Below, in pieces: positions 50,895 to 63,881 of a stretch of 64,000 nt of DNA. Within the stretch, counting starts at the first letter, position 1, and every line of letters begins with the position of its first letter. The position numbers were made by a program, and so were the translations under genes. The DNA comes from Auanema rhodensis (lineage: Eukaryota > Nematoda > Chromadorea > Rhabditida > Rhabditidae), in contig OZ059897.1 in assembly GCA_964057225.1 (NCBI GenBank), positions 20,212,001-20,276,000 on the forward strand, given 5' to 3'. The notes under the pieces are model-generated. The model saw nothing but the letters and a program-made list of their open reading frames with translations. It was not told the origin of the DNA and did no database searches.

Positions 50895-52649
50895 TAACAC
50901 CGATCGACGCAGCTTAAAAATCCGCATCGAATGCACTATACTACATTAAGAAACGCTTAATACAAAAATTAGTTATGATCGTTTGAAAAATGATGCATTA
51001 GTGTATGTTGAGTTTCCATGTACACTCAACATTGCTTCCAAAAACATTTTGACAAAAATTTTTTCGAAAAATTTCAAAATAATTCAGCAAAAAGTAGATG
51101 TTTTTAGATTCCTTTTTTCAAGGCGAAGACGATGGACAATGTTATTCAACGAAAAAATTAATTCTTCAGGGTGAAAATCGAGGATATAAGTGTGAACTTA
51201 TATCAGTTGATATCTCGGTACATTTTTAAGCTAGCGCAAATCTGATAACACAGATCGACGCAGCTTAAAAATCCGCATCGAATGCACTATACTACATGGA
51301 AGAACGCTTAATACAAAAATTAGTTATGATCGTTTGAAAAATGATGCATTAGTGTATGTTGAGTTTCCATGTACACTCAACATTGCTTCCAAAAACATTT
51401 TGACAAAAATTTTTTCGAAAAATTTCAAAATAATTTAGCAAAAAGTAGATGTTTTTAGATTCCTTTTTTCAAGGCAAAGACAATGGACCATGTTATTCAA
51501 CGAAAAAATTAATTCTTCAGGGTGAAAATCGAGGATATAAGTGTAAACTTATATCATTTGATATCTCGGTGCATTTTTAAGCTAGCGCAAATCTGATAAC
51601 ACAGATCGACGCAGCTTAAAAATCCGCATCGAATGCACTATACTACATTAAGAAACGCTTAATACAAAAATTAGTTATGATCGTTTGAAAAATGATGCAT
51701 TAGTGTATGTTGAGTTTCCATTTACACTCAACATTGCTTCCAAAAACATTTTGACAAAAATTTTTTCGAAAAATTTCAAAATAATTTAGCAAAAAGTAGA
51801 TGTTTTTAGATTCCTTTTTTCAAGGCAAAGACGATGGACAATGTTATTTAACGAAAAAATTAATTCTTCAGGGTGAAAATCGAGGATAAAAGTGTAAACT
51901 TATATCAGTTGATATCTCGGTGCATTTTTAAGCTAGCGCAAATCTGATAACACAGATCGACGCAGCTTAAAAATCCGCATCGAATGCACTATACTACATT
52001 AAGAAACGCTTAATACAAAAATTAGTTATGATCGTTTGAAAAATGATGCATTAGTGTATGTTGAGTTTCCATGTACACTCAACATTGCTTCCAAAAACAT
52101 TTTGACAAAAATTTTTTCGAAAAATTTCAAAATAATTTAGCAAAAAGTAGATGTTTTTAGATTCCTTTTTTCAAGGCAAAGACAATGGACCATGTTATTC
52201 AACGAAAAAATTAATTCTTCAGGGTGAAAATCGAGGATATAAGTGTGAACTTATATCAGTTGATATCTCGGTGCATTTTTAAGCTAGCGCAAATCTGATA
52301 ACACAGATCGACGCAGCTTAAAAATCCGCATCGAATGCACTATACTACATTAAGAAACGCTTAGTACAAAAATTAGTTATGATCGTTTGAAAAATGATGC
52401 ATTAGTGTATGTTGAGTTTCCATTTACACTCAACATTGCTTCCAAAAACATTTTGACAAAAATTTTTTCGAAAAATTTCAAAATAATTTAGCAAAAAGTA
52501 GATGTTTTTAGATTCCTTTTTTCAAGGCAAAGACGATGGACAATGTTATTTAACGAAAAAATTAATTCTTCAGGGTGAAAATCGAGGATAAAAGTGTAAA
52601 CTTATATCAGTTGATATCTCGGTGCATTTTTAAGCTAGCGCAAATCTGA
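49842..52649 (+). repeat. Higher-order block F, copy 1 (8 monomers)
   Basis: The order is GGAAG t253/a293; TGAGA a240/a241/a249; c71/t86/a109; c7/c191 (TTG frame open); GGAAG a237/c244/t312; TAAGA t126 t253; TAAGA a237/c244/g300; and g66 t126 t253. It matches 54405..57212 at a lag of 13 monomers (4563 bp), and I saw no difference at any marker site. Confidence 0.88.
50895..51245 (+). repeat. c7/c191 monomer, copy 2
   Basis: It has the same markers as 45981..46331, 14 monomers further on. Its TTG frame is 50983..51174 with an identical translation. It is part of block F copy 1, between a c71/t86/a109 monomer and a t312 monomer. Confidence 0.88.
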
Positions 52650-54404
52650 TAACACAGATCGACGCAGCTTAAAAATCCGCATCGAATGCACTATACTACA
52701 TTGAGAAACGCTTAATACAAAAATTAGTTATGATCGTTTGAAAAATGATGCATTAGTGTATGTTGAGTTTCCATGTACACTCAACATTGCTTCCAAAAAC
52801 ATTTTGACAAAAATTTTTTCGAAAAATTTCAAAATAATTTAGCAAAAAGTAGATGTTTTTAGATTCCTTTTTTCAAGGCAAAGACAATGGACCATGTTAT
52901 TCAACGAAAAAATTAATTCTTCAGGGTGAAAATCGAGGATATAAGTGTGAACTTATATCAGTTGATATCTCGGTGCATTTTTAAGCTAGCGCAAATCTGA
53001 TAACACAGATCAACGCAGCTTAAAAATCCGCATCGAATGCACTATACTACATTAAGAAACGCTTAGTACAAAAATTAGTTATGATCGTTTGAAAAATGAT
53101 GCATTAGTGTATGTTGAGTTTCCATGTACACTCAACATTGCTTCCAAAAACATTTTGACAAAAATTTTTTCGAAAAATTTCAAAATAATTTAGCAAAAAG
53201 TAGATGTTTTTAGATTCCTTTTTTCAAGGCAAAGACGATAAACAATGTAATTCAACGAAAAAATTAATTCTTCAGGGTGAAAATCGAGGATATAAGTGTA
53301 AACTTATATCAGTTGATATCTCGGTGCATTTTTAAGCTAGCGCAAATCTGATAACACAGATCGACGCAGCTTAAAAATCCGCATCGAATGCACTATACTA
53401 CATTGAGAAACGCTTAATACACAAATTAGTTATGATTGTTTGAAAAATGATGCATTAGTATATGTTGAGTTTCCATGTACACTCAACATTGCTTCCAAAA
53501 ACATTTTGACAAAAATTTTTTCGAAAAATTTCAAAATAATTTAGCAAAAAGTAGATGTTTTTAGATTCCTTTTTTCAAGGCAAAGACAATGGACCATGTT
53601 ATTCAACGAAAAAATTAATTCTTCAGGGTGAAAATCGAGGATATAAGTGTGAACTTATATCAGTTGATATCTCGGTGCATTTTTAAGCTAGCGCAAATCT
53701 GATAACACAGATCGACGCAGCTTAAAAATCCGCATCGAATGCACTATACTACATTAAGAAACGCTTAGTACAAAAATTAGTTATGATCGTTTGAAAAATG
53801 ATGCATTAGTGTATGTTGAGTTTCCATGTACACTCAACATTGCTTCCAAAAACATTTTGACAAAAATTTTTTCGAAAAATTTCAAAATAATTTAGCAAAA
53901 AGTAGATGTTTTTAGATTCCTTTTTTCAAGGCAAAGACGATGGACAATGTTATTCAACGAAAAAATTAATTCTTCAGGGTGAAAATCGAGGATATAAGTG
54001 TAAACTTATATCAGTTGATATCTCGGTACATTTTTAAGCTAGCGCAAATCTGATAACACAGATCGACGCAGCTTAAAAATCCGCATCGAATGCTCTATAC
54101 TACATGGAAGAACGCTTAATACAAAAATTAGTTATGATCGTTTGAAAAATGATGCATTAGTGTATGTTGAGTTTCCATGTACACTCAACATTGCTTCCAA
54201 AAACATTTTGACAAAAATTTTTTCGAAAAATTTCAAAATAATTTAGCAAAAAGTAGATGTTTTTAGATTCCTTTTTTCAAGGCAAAGACGATGGACAATG
54301 TTATTCAACGAAAAAATTAATTCTTCAGGGTGAAAATCGAGGATATAAGTGTAAACTTATATCAGTTGATATCTCGGTACATTTTTAAGCTAGCGCAAAT
54401 CTGA

Positions 54405-57212
54405 TAACACAGATCGACGCAGCTTAAAAATCCGCATCGAATGCACTATACTACATGGAAGAACGCTTAATACAAAAATTAGTTATGATCGTTTGAAAAA
54501 TGATGCATTAGTGTATGTTGAGTTTCCATGTACACTCAACATTGCTTCCAAAAACATTTTGACAAAAATTTTTTCGAAAAATTTCAAAATAATTTAGCAA
54601 AAAGTAGATGTTTTTAGATTCCTTTTTTCAAGGCAAAGACGATGGACAATGTTATTTAACGAAAAAATTAATTCTTCAGGGTGAAAATCGAGGATAAAAG
54701 TGTAAACTTATATCAGTTGATATCTCGGTGCATTTTTAAGCTAGCGCAAATCTGATAACACAGATCGACGCAGCTTAAAAATCCGCATCGAATGCACTAT
54801 ACTACATTGAGAAACGCTTAATACAAAAATTAGTTATGATCGTTTGAAAAATGATGCATTAGTGTATGTTGAGTTTCCATGTACACTCAACATTGCTTCC
54901 AAAAACATTTTGACAAAAATTTTTTCGAAAAATTTCAAAATAATTTAGCAAAAAGTAGATGTTTTTAGATTCCTTTTTTCAAGGCAAAGACGATAAACAA
55001 TGTAATTCAACGAAAAAATTAATTCTTCAGGGTGAAAATCGAGGATATAAGTGTAAACTTATATCAGTTGATATCTCGGTGCATTTTTAAGCTAGCGCAA
55101 ATCTGATAACACAGATCGACGCAGCTTAAAAATCCGCATCGAATGCACTATACTACATTGAGAAACGCTTAATACACAAATTAGTTATGATTGTTTGAAA
55201 AATGATGCATTAGTATATGTTGAGTTTCCATGTACACTCAACATTGCTTCCAAAAACATTTTGACAAAAATTTTTTCGAAAAATTTCAAAATAATTTAGC
55301 AAAAAGTAGATGTTTTTAGATTCCTTTTTTCAAGGCAAAGACAATGGACCATGTTATTCAACGAAAAAATTAATTCTTCAGGGTGAAAATCGAGGATATA
55401 AGTGTAAACTTATATCATTTGATATCTCGGTGCATTTTTAAGCTAGCGCAAATCTGATAACACCGATCGACGCAGCTTAAAAATCCGCATCGAATGCACT
55501 ATACTACATTAAGAAACGCTTAATACAAAAATTAGTTATGATCGTTTGAAAAATGATGCATTAGTGTATGTTGAGTTTCCATGTACACTCAACATTGCTT
55601 CCAAAAACATTTTGACAAAAATTTTTTCGAAAAATTTCAAAATAATTCAGCAAAAAGTAGATGTTTTTAGATTCCTTTTTTCAAGGCGAAGACGATGGAC
55701 AATGTTATTCAACGAAAAAATTAATTCTTCAGGGTGAAAATCGAGGATATAAGTGTGAACTTATATCAGTTGATATCTCGGTACATTTTTAAGCTAGCGC
55801 AAATCTGATAACACAGATCGACGCAGCTTAAAAATCCGCATCGAATGCACTATACTACATGGAAGAACGCTTAATACAAAAATTAGTTATGATCGTTTGA
55901 AAAATGATGCATTAGTGTATGTTGAGTTTCCATGTACACTCAACATTGCTTCCAAAAACATTTTGACAAAAATTTTTTCGAAAAATTTCAAAATAATTTA
56001 GCAAAAAGTAGATGTTTTTAGATTCCTTTTTTCAAGGCAAAGACAATGGACCATGTTATTCAACGAAAAAATTAATTCTTCAGGGTGAAAATCGAGGATA
56101 TAAGTGTAAACTTATATCATTTGATATCTCGGTGCATTTTTAAGCTAGCGCAAATCTGATAACACAGATCGACGCAGCTTAAAAATCCGCATCGAATGCA
56201 CTATACTACATTAAGAAACGCTTAATACAAAAATTAGTTATGATCGTTTGAAAAATGATGCATTAGTGTATGTTGAGTTTCCATTTACACTCAACATTGC
56301 TTCCAAAAACATTTTGACAAAAATTTTTTCGAAAAATTTCAAAATAATTTAGCAAAAAGTAGATGTTTTTAGATTCCTTTTTTCAAGGCAAAGACGATGG
56401 ACAATGTTATTTAACGAAAAAATTAATTCTTCAGGGTGAAAATCGAGGATAAAAGTGTAAACTTATATCAGTTGATATCTCGGTGCATTTTTAAGCTAGC
56501 GCAAATCTGATAACACAGATCGACGCAGCTTAAAAATCCGCATCGAATGCACTATACTACATTAAGAAACGCTTAATACAAAAATTAGTTATGATCGTTT
56601 GAAAAATGATGCATTAGTGTATGTTGAGTTTCCATGTACACTCAACATTGCTTCCAAAAACATTTTGACAAAAATTTTTTCGAAAAATTTCAAAATAATT
56701 TAGCAAAAAGTAGATGTTTTTAGATTCCTTTTTTCAAGGCAAAGACAATGGACCATGTTATTCAACGAAAAAATTAATTCTTCAGGGTGAAAATCGAGGA
56801 TATAAGTGTGAACTTATATCAGTTGATATCTCGGTGCATTTTTAAGCTAGCGCAAATCTGATAACACAGATCGACGCAGCTTAAAAATCCGCATCGAATG
56901 CACTATACTACATTAAGAAACGCTTAGTACAAAAATTAGTTATGATCGTTTGAAAAATGATGCATTAGTGTATGTTGAGTTTCCATTTACACTCAACATT
57001 GCTTCCAAAAACATTTTGACAAAAATTTTTTCGAAAAATTTCAAAATAATTTAGCAAAAAGTAGATGTTTTTAGATTCCTTTTTTCAAGGCAAAGACGAT
57101 GGACAATGTTATTTAACGAAAAAATTAATTCTTCAGGGTGAAAATCGAGGATAAAAGTGTAAACTTATATCAGTTGATATCTCGGTGCATTTTTAAGCTA
57201 GCGCAAATCTGA
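54405..57212 (+). repeat. Higher-order block F, copy 2 (8 monomers)
   Basis: This is the partner of 49842..52649 with all rare markers kept, including a109, c7, c191 and t126. The upstream monomers also correspond (49491 and 53703), but one additional monomer at 54054, with TGCTCTA, is inserted before this copy. Confidence 0.88.
55458..55808 (+). repeat. c7/c191 monomer, copy 3
   Basis: It is identical in markers to copy 2 and 13 monomers after it, within block F copy 2. The TTG frame is 55546..55737. Confidence 0.88.
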
Positions 57213-58967
57213 TAACACAGATCGACGCAGCTTAAAAATCCGCATCGAATGCACTATACTACATTGAGAAACGCTTAATACAAAAATTAGTTATGATCGT
57301 TTGAAAAATGATGCATTAGTGTATGTTGAGTTTCCATGTACACTCAACATTGCTTCCAAAAACATTTTGACAAAAATTTTTTCGAAAAATTTCAAAATAA
57401 TTTAGCAAAAAGTAGATGTTTTTAGATTCCTTTTTTCAAGGCAAAGACGATGGACAATGTTATTCAACGAAAAAATTAATTCTTCAGGGTGAAAATCGAG
57501 GATATAAGTGTAAACTTATATCAGTTGATATCTCGGTACATTTTTAAGCTAGCGCAAATCTGATAACACAGATCGACGCAGCTTAAAAATCCGCATCGAA
57601 TGCACTATACTACATGGAAGAACGCTTAATACAAAAATTAGTTATGATCGTTTGAAAAATGATGCATTAGTGTATGTTGAGTTTCCATGTACACTCAACA
57701 TTGCTTCCAAAAACATTTTGACAAAAATTTTTTCGAAAAATTTCAAGATAATTTAGCAAAAAGTAGATGTTTTTAGATTCCTTTTTTCAAGGCAAAGACG
57801 ATGGACAATGTTATTTAACGAAAAAATTAATTCTTCAGGGTGAAAATCGAGGATAAAAGTGTAAACTTATATCAGTTGATATCTCGGTGCATTTTTAAGC
57901 TAGCGCAAATCTGATAACACAGATCGACACAGCTTAAAAATCCGCATCGAATGCACTATACTACATTGAGAAACGCTTAATACAAAAATTAGTTATGATC
58001 GTTTGAAAAATGATGCATTAGTGTATGTTGAGTTTCCATGTACACTCAACATTGCTTCCAAAAACATTTTGACAAAAATTTTTTCGAAAAATTTCAAAAT
58101 AATTTAGCAAAAAGTAGATGTTTTTAGATTCCTTTTTTCAAGGCAAAGACAATGGACCATGTTATTCAACGAAAAAATTAATTCTTCAGGGTGAAAATCG
58201 AGGATATAAGTGTAAACTTATATCATTTGATATCTCGGTGCATTTTTAAGCTAGCGCAAATCTGATAACACAGATCGACGCAGCTTAAAAATCCGCATCG
58301 AATGCACTATACTACATTAAGAAACGCTTGATACGAAAATTAGTTATGATCGTTTGAAAAATGATGCATTAGTGTATGTTGAGTTTCCATGTACACTCAA
58401 CATTGCTTCCAAAAACATTTTGACAAAAATTTTTTCGAAAAATTTCAAAATAATTTAGCAAAAAGTAGATGTTTTTAGATTCCTTTTTTCAAGGCAAAGA
58501 CAATGGACCATGTTATTCAACGAAAAAATTAATTCTTCAGGGTGAAAATCGAGGATATAAGTGTAAACTTATATCATTTGATATCTCGGTGCATTTTTAA
58601 GCTAGCGCAAATCTGATAACACAGATCGACGCAGCTTAAAAATCCGCATCGAATGCACTATACTACATTAAAAAACGCTTAATACAAAAATTAGTTATGA
58701 TCGTTTGAAAAATGATGCATTAGTGTATGTTGAGTTTCCATGTACACTCAACATTGCTTCCGAAAACATTTTGACAAAAATTTTTTCGAAAAATTTCAAA
58801 ATAATTTAGCAAAAAGTAGATGTTTTTAGATTCCTTTTTTCAAGGCAAAGACGATGAACAATGTTATTCAACGAAAAAATTAATTCTTCAGGGTGAAAAT
58901 CGAGGATATAAGTGTGAACTTATATCAGTTGATATCTCGGTACATTTTTAAGCTAGCGCAAATCTGA

Positions 58968-61775
58968 TAACACAGATCGACGCAGCTTAAAAATCCGCAT
59001 CGAATGCACTATACTACATGGAAGAACGCTTAATACAAAAATTAGTTATGATCGTTTGAAAAATGATGCATTAGTGTATGTTGAGTTTCCATGTACACTC
59101 AACATTGCTTCCAAAAACATTTTGACAAAAATTTTTTCGAAAAATTTCAAAATAATTTAGCAAAAAGTAGATGTTTTTAGATTCCTTTTTTCAAGGCAAA
59201 GACGATGGACAATGTTATTCAACGAAAAAATTATTTCTTCAGGGTGAAAATCGAGGATATAAGTGTGAACTTATATCAGTTGATATATCGGTGCATTTTT
59301 AAGCTAGCGCAAATCTGAGAACACAGATCGACGCAGCTTAAAAATCCGCATCCAATGCACTATACTACATTAAGAAACGCTTAATACAAAAATTAGTTAT
59401 GATCGTTTGAAAAATGATGCATTAGTGTATGTTGAGTTTCCATGTACACTCAACATTGCTTCCAAAAACATTTTGACAAAAATTTTTTCGAAAAATTTCA
59501 AAATAATTTAGCAAAAAGTAGATGTTTTTAGATTCCTTTTTTCAAGGCAAAGACGATGGACAATGTTATTCAACGAAAAAATTAATTCTTCAGGGTGAAA
59601 ATCGAGGATATAAGTGTAAACTTATATCAGTTGATATCTCGGTACATTTTTAAGCTAGCGCAAATCTGATAACACAGATCGACGCAGCTTAAAAATCCGC
59701 ATCGAATGCACTATACTACATGGAAGAACGCTTAATACAAAAATTAGTTATGATCGTTTGAAAAATGATGCATTAGTGTATGTTGAGTTTCCATGTACAC
59801 TCAACATTGCTTCCAAAAACATTTTGACAAAACTTTTTTCGAAAAATTTCAAAATAATTTAGCAAAAAGTAGATGTTTTTAGATTCCTTTTTTCAAGGCA
59901 AAGACGATAAACAATGTAATTCAACGAAAAAATTAATTCTTCAGGGTGAAAATCGAGGATATAAGTGTAAACTTATATCAGTTGATATCTCGGTGCATTT
60001 TTAAGCTAGCGCAAATCTGATAACACAGATCGACGCAGCTTAAAAATCCGCATCGAATGCACTATACTACATTGAGAAACGCTTAATACACAAATTAGTT
60101 ATGATTGTTTGAAAAATGATGCATTAGTGTATGTTGAGTTTCCATGTACACTCAACATTGCTTCCAAAAACATTTTGACAAAAATTTTTTCGAAAAATTT
60201 CAAAATAATTTAGCAAAAAGTAGATGTTTTTAGATTCCTTTTTTCAAGGCAAAGACAATGGACCATGTTATTCAACGAAAAAATTAATTCTTCAGGGTGA
60301 AAATCGAGGATATAAGTGTAAACTTATATCATTTGATATCTCGGTGCATTTTTAAGCTAGCGCAAATCTGATAACACCGATCGACGCAGCTTAAAAATCC
60401 GCATCGAATGCACTATACTACATTAAGAAACGCTTAATACAAAAATTAGTTATGATCGTTTGAAAAATGATGCATTAGTGTATGTTGAGTTTCCATGTAC
60501 ACTCAACATTGCTTCCAAAAACATTTTGACAAAAATTTTTTCGAAAAATTTCAAAATAATTTAGCAAAAAGTAGATGTTTTTAGATTCCTTTTTTCAAGG
60601 CAAAGACGATGGACAATGTTATTCAACGAAAAAATTATTTCTTCAGGGTGAAAATCGAGGATATAAGTGTGAACTTATATCAGTTGATATATCGGTGCAT
60701 TTTTAAGCTAGCGCAAATCTGAGAACACAGATCGACGCAGCTTAAAAATCCGCATCGAATGCACTATACTACATTAAGAAACGCTTAATACAAAAATTAG
60801 TTATGATCGTTTGAAAAATGATGCATTAGTGTATGTTGAGTTTCCATGTACACTCAACATTGCTTCCAAAAACATTTTGACAAAAATTTTTTCGAAAAAT
60901 TTCAAAATAATTTAGCAAAAAGTAGATGTTTTTAGATTCCTTTTTTCAAGGCAAAGACGATGGACAATGTTATTCAACGAAAAAATTAATTCTTCAGGGT
61001 GAAAATCGAGGATATAAGTGTAAACTTATATCAGTTGATATCTCGGTACATTTTTAAGCTAGCGCAAATCTGATAACACAGATCGACGCAGCTTAAAAAT
61101 CCGCATCGAATGCACTATACTACATGGAAGAACGCTTAATACAAAAATTAGTTATGATCGTTTGAAAAATGATGCATTAGTGTATGTTGAGTTTCCATGT
61201 ACACTCAACATTGCTTCCAAAAACATTTTGACAAAACTTTTTTCGAAAAATTTCAAAATAATTTAGCAAAAAGTAGATGTTTTTAGATTCCTTTTTTCAA
61301 GGCAAAGACGATAAACAATGTAATTCAACGAAAAAATTAATTCTTCAGGGTGAAAATCGAGGATATAAGTGTAAACTTATATCAGTTGATATCTCGGTGC
61401 ATTTTTAAGCTAGCGCAAATCTGATAACACAGATCGACGCAGCTTAAAAATCCGCATCGAATGCACTATACTACATTGAGAAACGCTTAATACACAAATT
61501 AGTTATGATTGTTTGAAAAATGATGCATTAGTGTATGTTGAGTTTCCATGTACACTCAACATTGCTTCCAAAAACATTTTGACAAAAATTTTTTCGAAAA
61601 ATTTCAAAATAATTTAGCAAAAAGTAGATGTTTTTAGATTCCTTTTTTCAAGGCAAAGACAATGGACCATGTTATTCAACGAAAAAATTAATTCTTCAGG
61701 GTGAAAATCGAGGATATAAGTGTAAACTTATATCATTTGATATCTCGGTGCATTTTTAAGCTAGCGCAAATCTGA
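58968..61775 (+). repeat. Tandem pair of 4-monomer units (block G)
   Basis: Monomers at 58968, 59319, 59670 and 60021 correspond to 60372, 60723, 61074 and 61425 at a lag of four (1404 bp). Shared markers are the CTGAGAAC junction, c164 (AAAACTTTTTT) with a240/a241/a249, and c71/t86. The first unit of the second copy is a hybrid that starts with c7. Confidence 0.85.
60372..60722 (+). repeat. Hybrid monomer: c7 front, P-type back
   Basis: It begins CACCGAT and has the TAAGA head, like the four c7/c191 monomers. It then has TAG at 191, a231, t267, a320, g326 and a CTGAGAAC exit, like the monomer at 58968. The exchange point lies between offsets 57 and 191, or 231 if c191 arose later. It sits exactly where block G's second copy starts, marking the seam of that duplication. 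Confidence 0.85.
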
Positions 61776-62126
61776 TAACACCGATCGACGCAGCTTAAAA
61801 ATCCGCATCGAATGCACTATACTACATTAAGAAACGCTTAATACAAAAATTAGTTATGATCGTTTGAAAAATGATGCATTAGTGTATGTTGAGTTTCCAT
61901 GTACACTCAACATTGCTTCCAAAAACATTTTGACAAAAATTTTTTCGAAAAATTTCAAAATAATTCAGCAAAAAGTAGATGTTTTTAGATTCCTTTTTTC
62001 AAGGCGAAGACGATGGACAATGTTATTCAACGAAAAAATTAATTCTTCAGGGTGAAAATCGAGGATATAAGTGTGAACTTATATCAGTTGATATCTCGGT
62101 ACATTTTTAAGCTAGCGCAAATCTGA
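61776..62126 (+). repeat. c7/c191 monomer, copy 4
   Basis: It lies 18 monomers after copy 3, again between a c71/t86 monomer (61425) and a t312 monomer (62127). It is followed by a t126/t253 unit (62478), as in block F. The TTG frame is 61864..62055. The upstream c71/t86 monomer lacks a109, so this copy resembles the 45630-46682 arrangement on its left and block F on its right. Confidence 0.85.
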
Positions 62127-63881
62127 TAACACAGATCGACGCAGCTTAAAAATCCGCATCGAATGCACTATACTACATGGAAGAACGCTTAATACAAAAA
62201 TTAGTTATGATCGTTTGAAAAATGATGCATTAGTGTATGTTGAGTTTCCATGTACACTCAACATTGCTTCCAAAAACATTTTGACAAAAATTTTTTCGAA
62301 AAATTTCAAAATAATTTAGCAAAAAGTAGATGTTTTTAGATTCCTTTTTTCAAGGCAAAGACAATGGACCATGTTATTCAACGAAAAAATTAATTCTTCA
62401 GGGTGAAAATCGAGGATATAAGTGTAAACTTATATCATTTGATATCTCGGTGCATTTTTAAGCTAGCGCAAATCTGATAACACAGATCGACGCAGCTTAA
62501 AAATCCGCATCGAATGCACTATACTACATTAAGAAACGCTTAATACAAAAATTAGTTATGATCGTTTGAAAAATGATGCATTAGTGTATGTTGAGTTTCC
62601 ATTTACACTCAACATTGCTTCCAAAAACATTTTGACAAAAATTTTTTCGAAAAATTTCAAAATAATTTAGCAAAAAGTAGATGTTTTTAGATTCCTTTTT
62701 TCAAGGCAAAGACGATGGACAATGTTATTTAACGAAAAAATTAATTCTTCAGGGTGAAAATCGAGGATAAAAGTGTAAACTTATATCAGTTGATATCTCG
62801 GTGCATTTTTAAGCTAGCGCAAATCTGATAACACAGATCGACGCAGCTTAAAAATCCGCATCGAATGCACTATACTACATTGAGAAACGCTTAATACAAA
62901 AATTAGTTATGATCGTTTGAAAAATGATGCATTAGTGTATGTTGAGTTTCCATGTACACTCAACATTGCTTCCAAAAACATTTTGACAAAAATTTTTTCG
63001 AAAAATTTCAAAATAATTTAGCAAAAAGTAGATGTTTTTAGATTCCTTTTTTCAAGGCAAAGACAATGGACCATGTTATTCAACGAAAAAATTAATTCTT
63101 CAGGGTGAAAATCGAGGATATAAGTGTGAACTTATATCAGTTGATATCTCGGTGCATTTTTAAGCTAGCGCAAATCTGATAACACAGATCGACGCAGCTT
63201 AAAAATCCGCATCGAATGCACTATACTACATTAAGAAACGCTTAGTACAAAAATTAGTTATGATCGTTTGAAAAATGATGCATTAGTGTATGTTGAGTTT
63301 CCATGTACACTCAACATTGCTTCCAAAAACATTTTGACAAAAATTTTTTCGAAAAATTTCAAAATAATTTAGCAAAAAGTAGATGTTTTTAGATTCCTTT
63401 TTTCAAGGCAAAGACGATGGACAATGTTATTCAACGAAAAAATTAATTCTTCAGGGTGAAAATCGAGGATATAAGTGTAAACTTATATCAGTTGATATCT
63501 CGGTACATTTTTAAGCTAGCGCAAATCTGATAACACAGATCGACGCAGCTTAAAAATCCGCATCGAATGCACTATACTACATGGAAGAACGCTTAATACA
63601 AAAATTAGTTATGATCGTTTGAAAAATGATGCATTAGTGTATGTTGAGTTTCCATGTACACTCAACATTGCTTCCAAAAACATTTTGACAAAAATTTTTT
63701 CGAAAAATTTCAAAATAATTTAGCAAAAAGTAGATGTTTTTAGATTCCTTTTTTCAAGGCAAAGACGATGGACAATGTTATTTAACGAAAAAATTAATTC
63801 TTCAGGGTGAAAATCGAGGATAAAAGTGTAAACTTATATCAGTTGATATCTCGGTGCATTTTTAAGCTAGCGCAAATCTGA

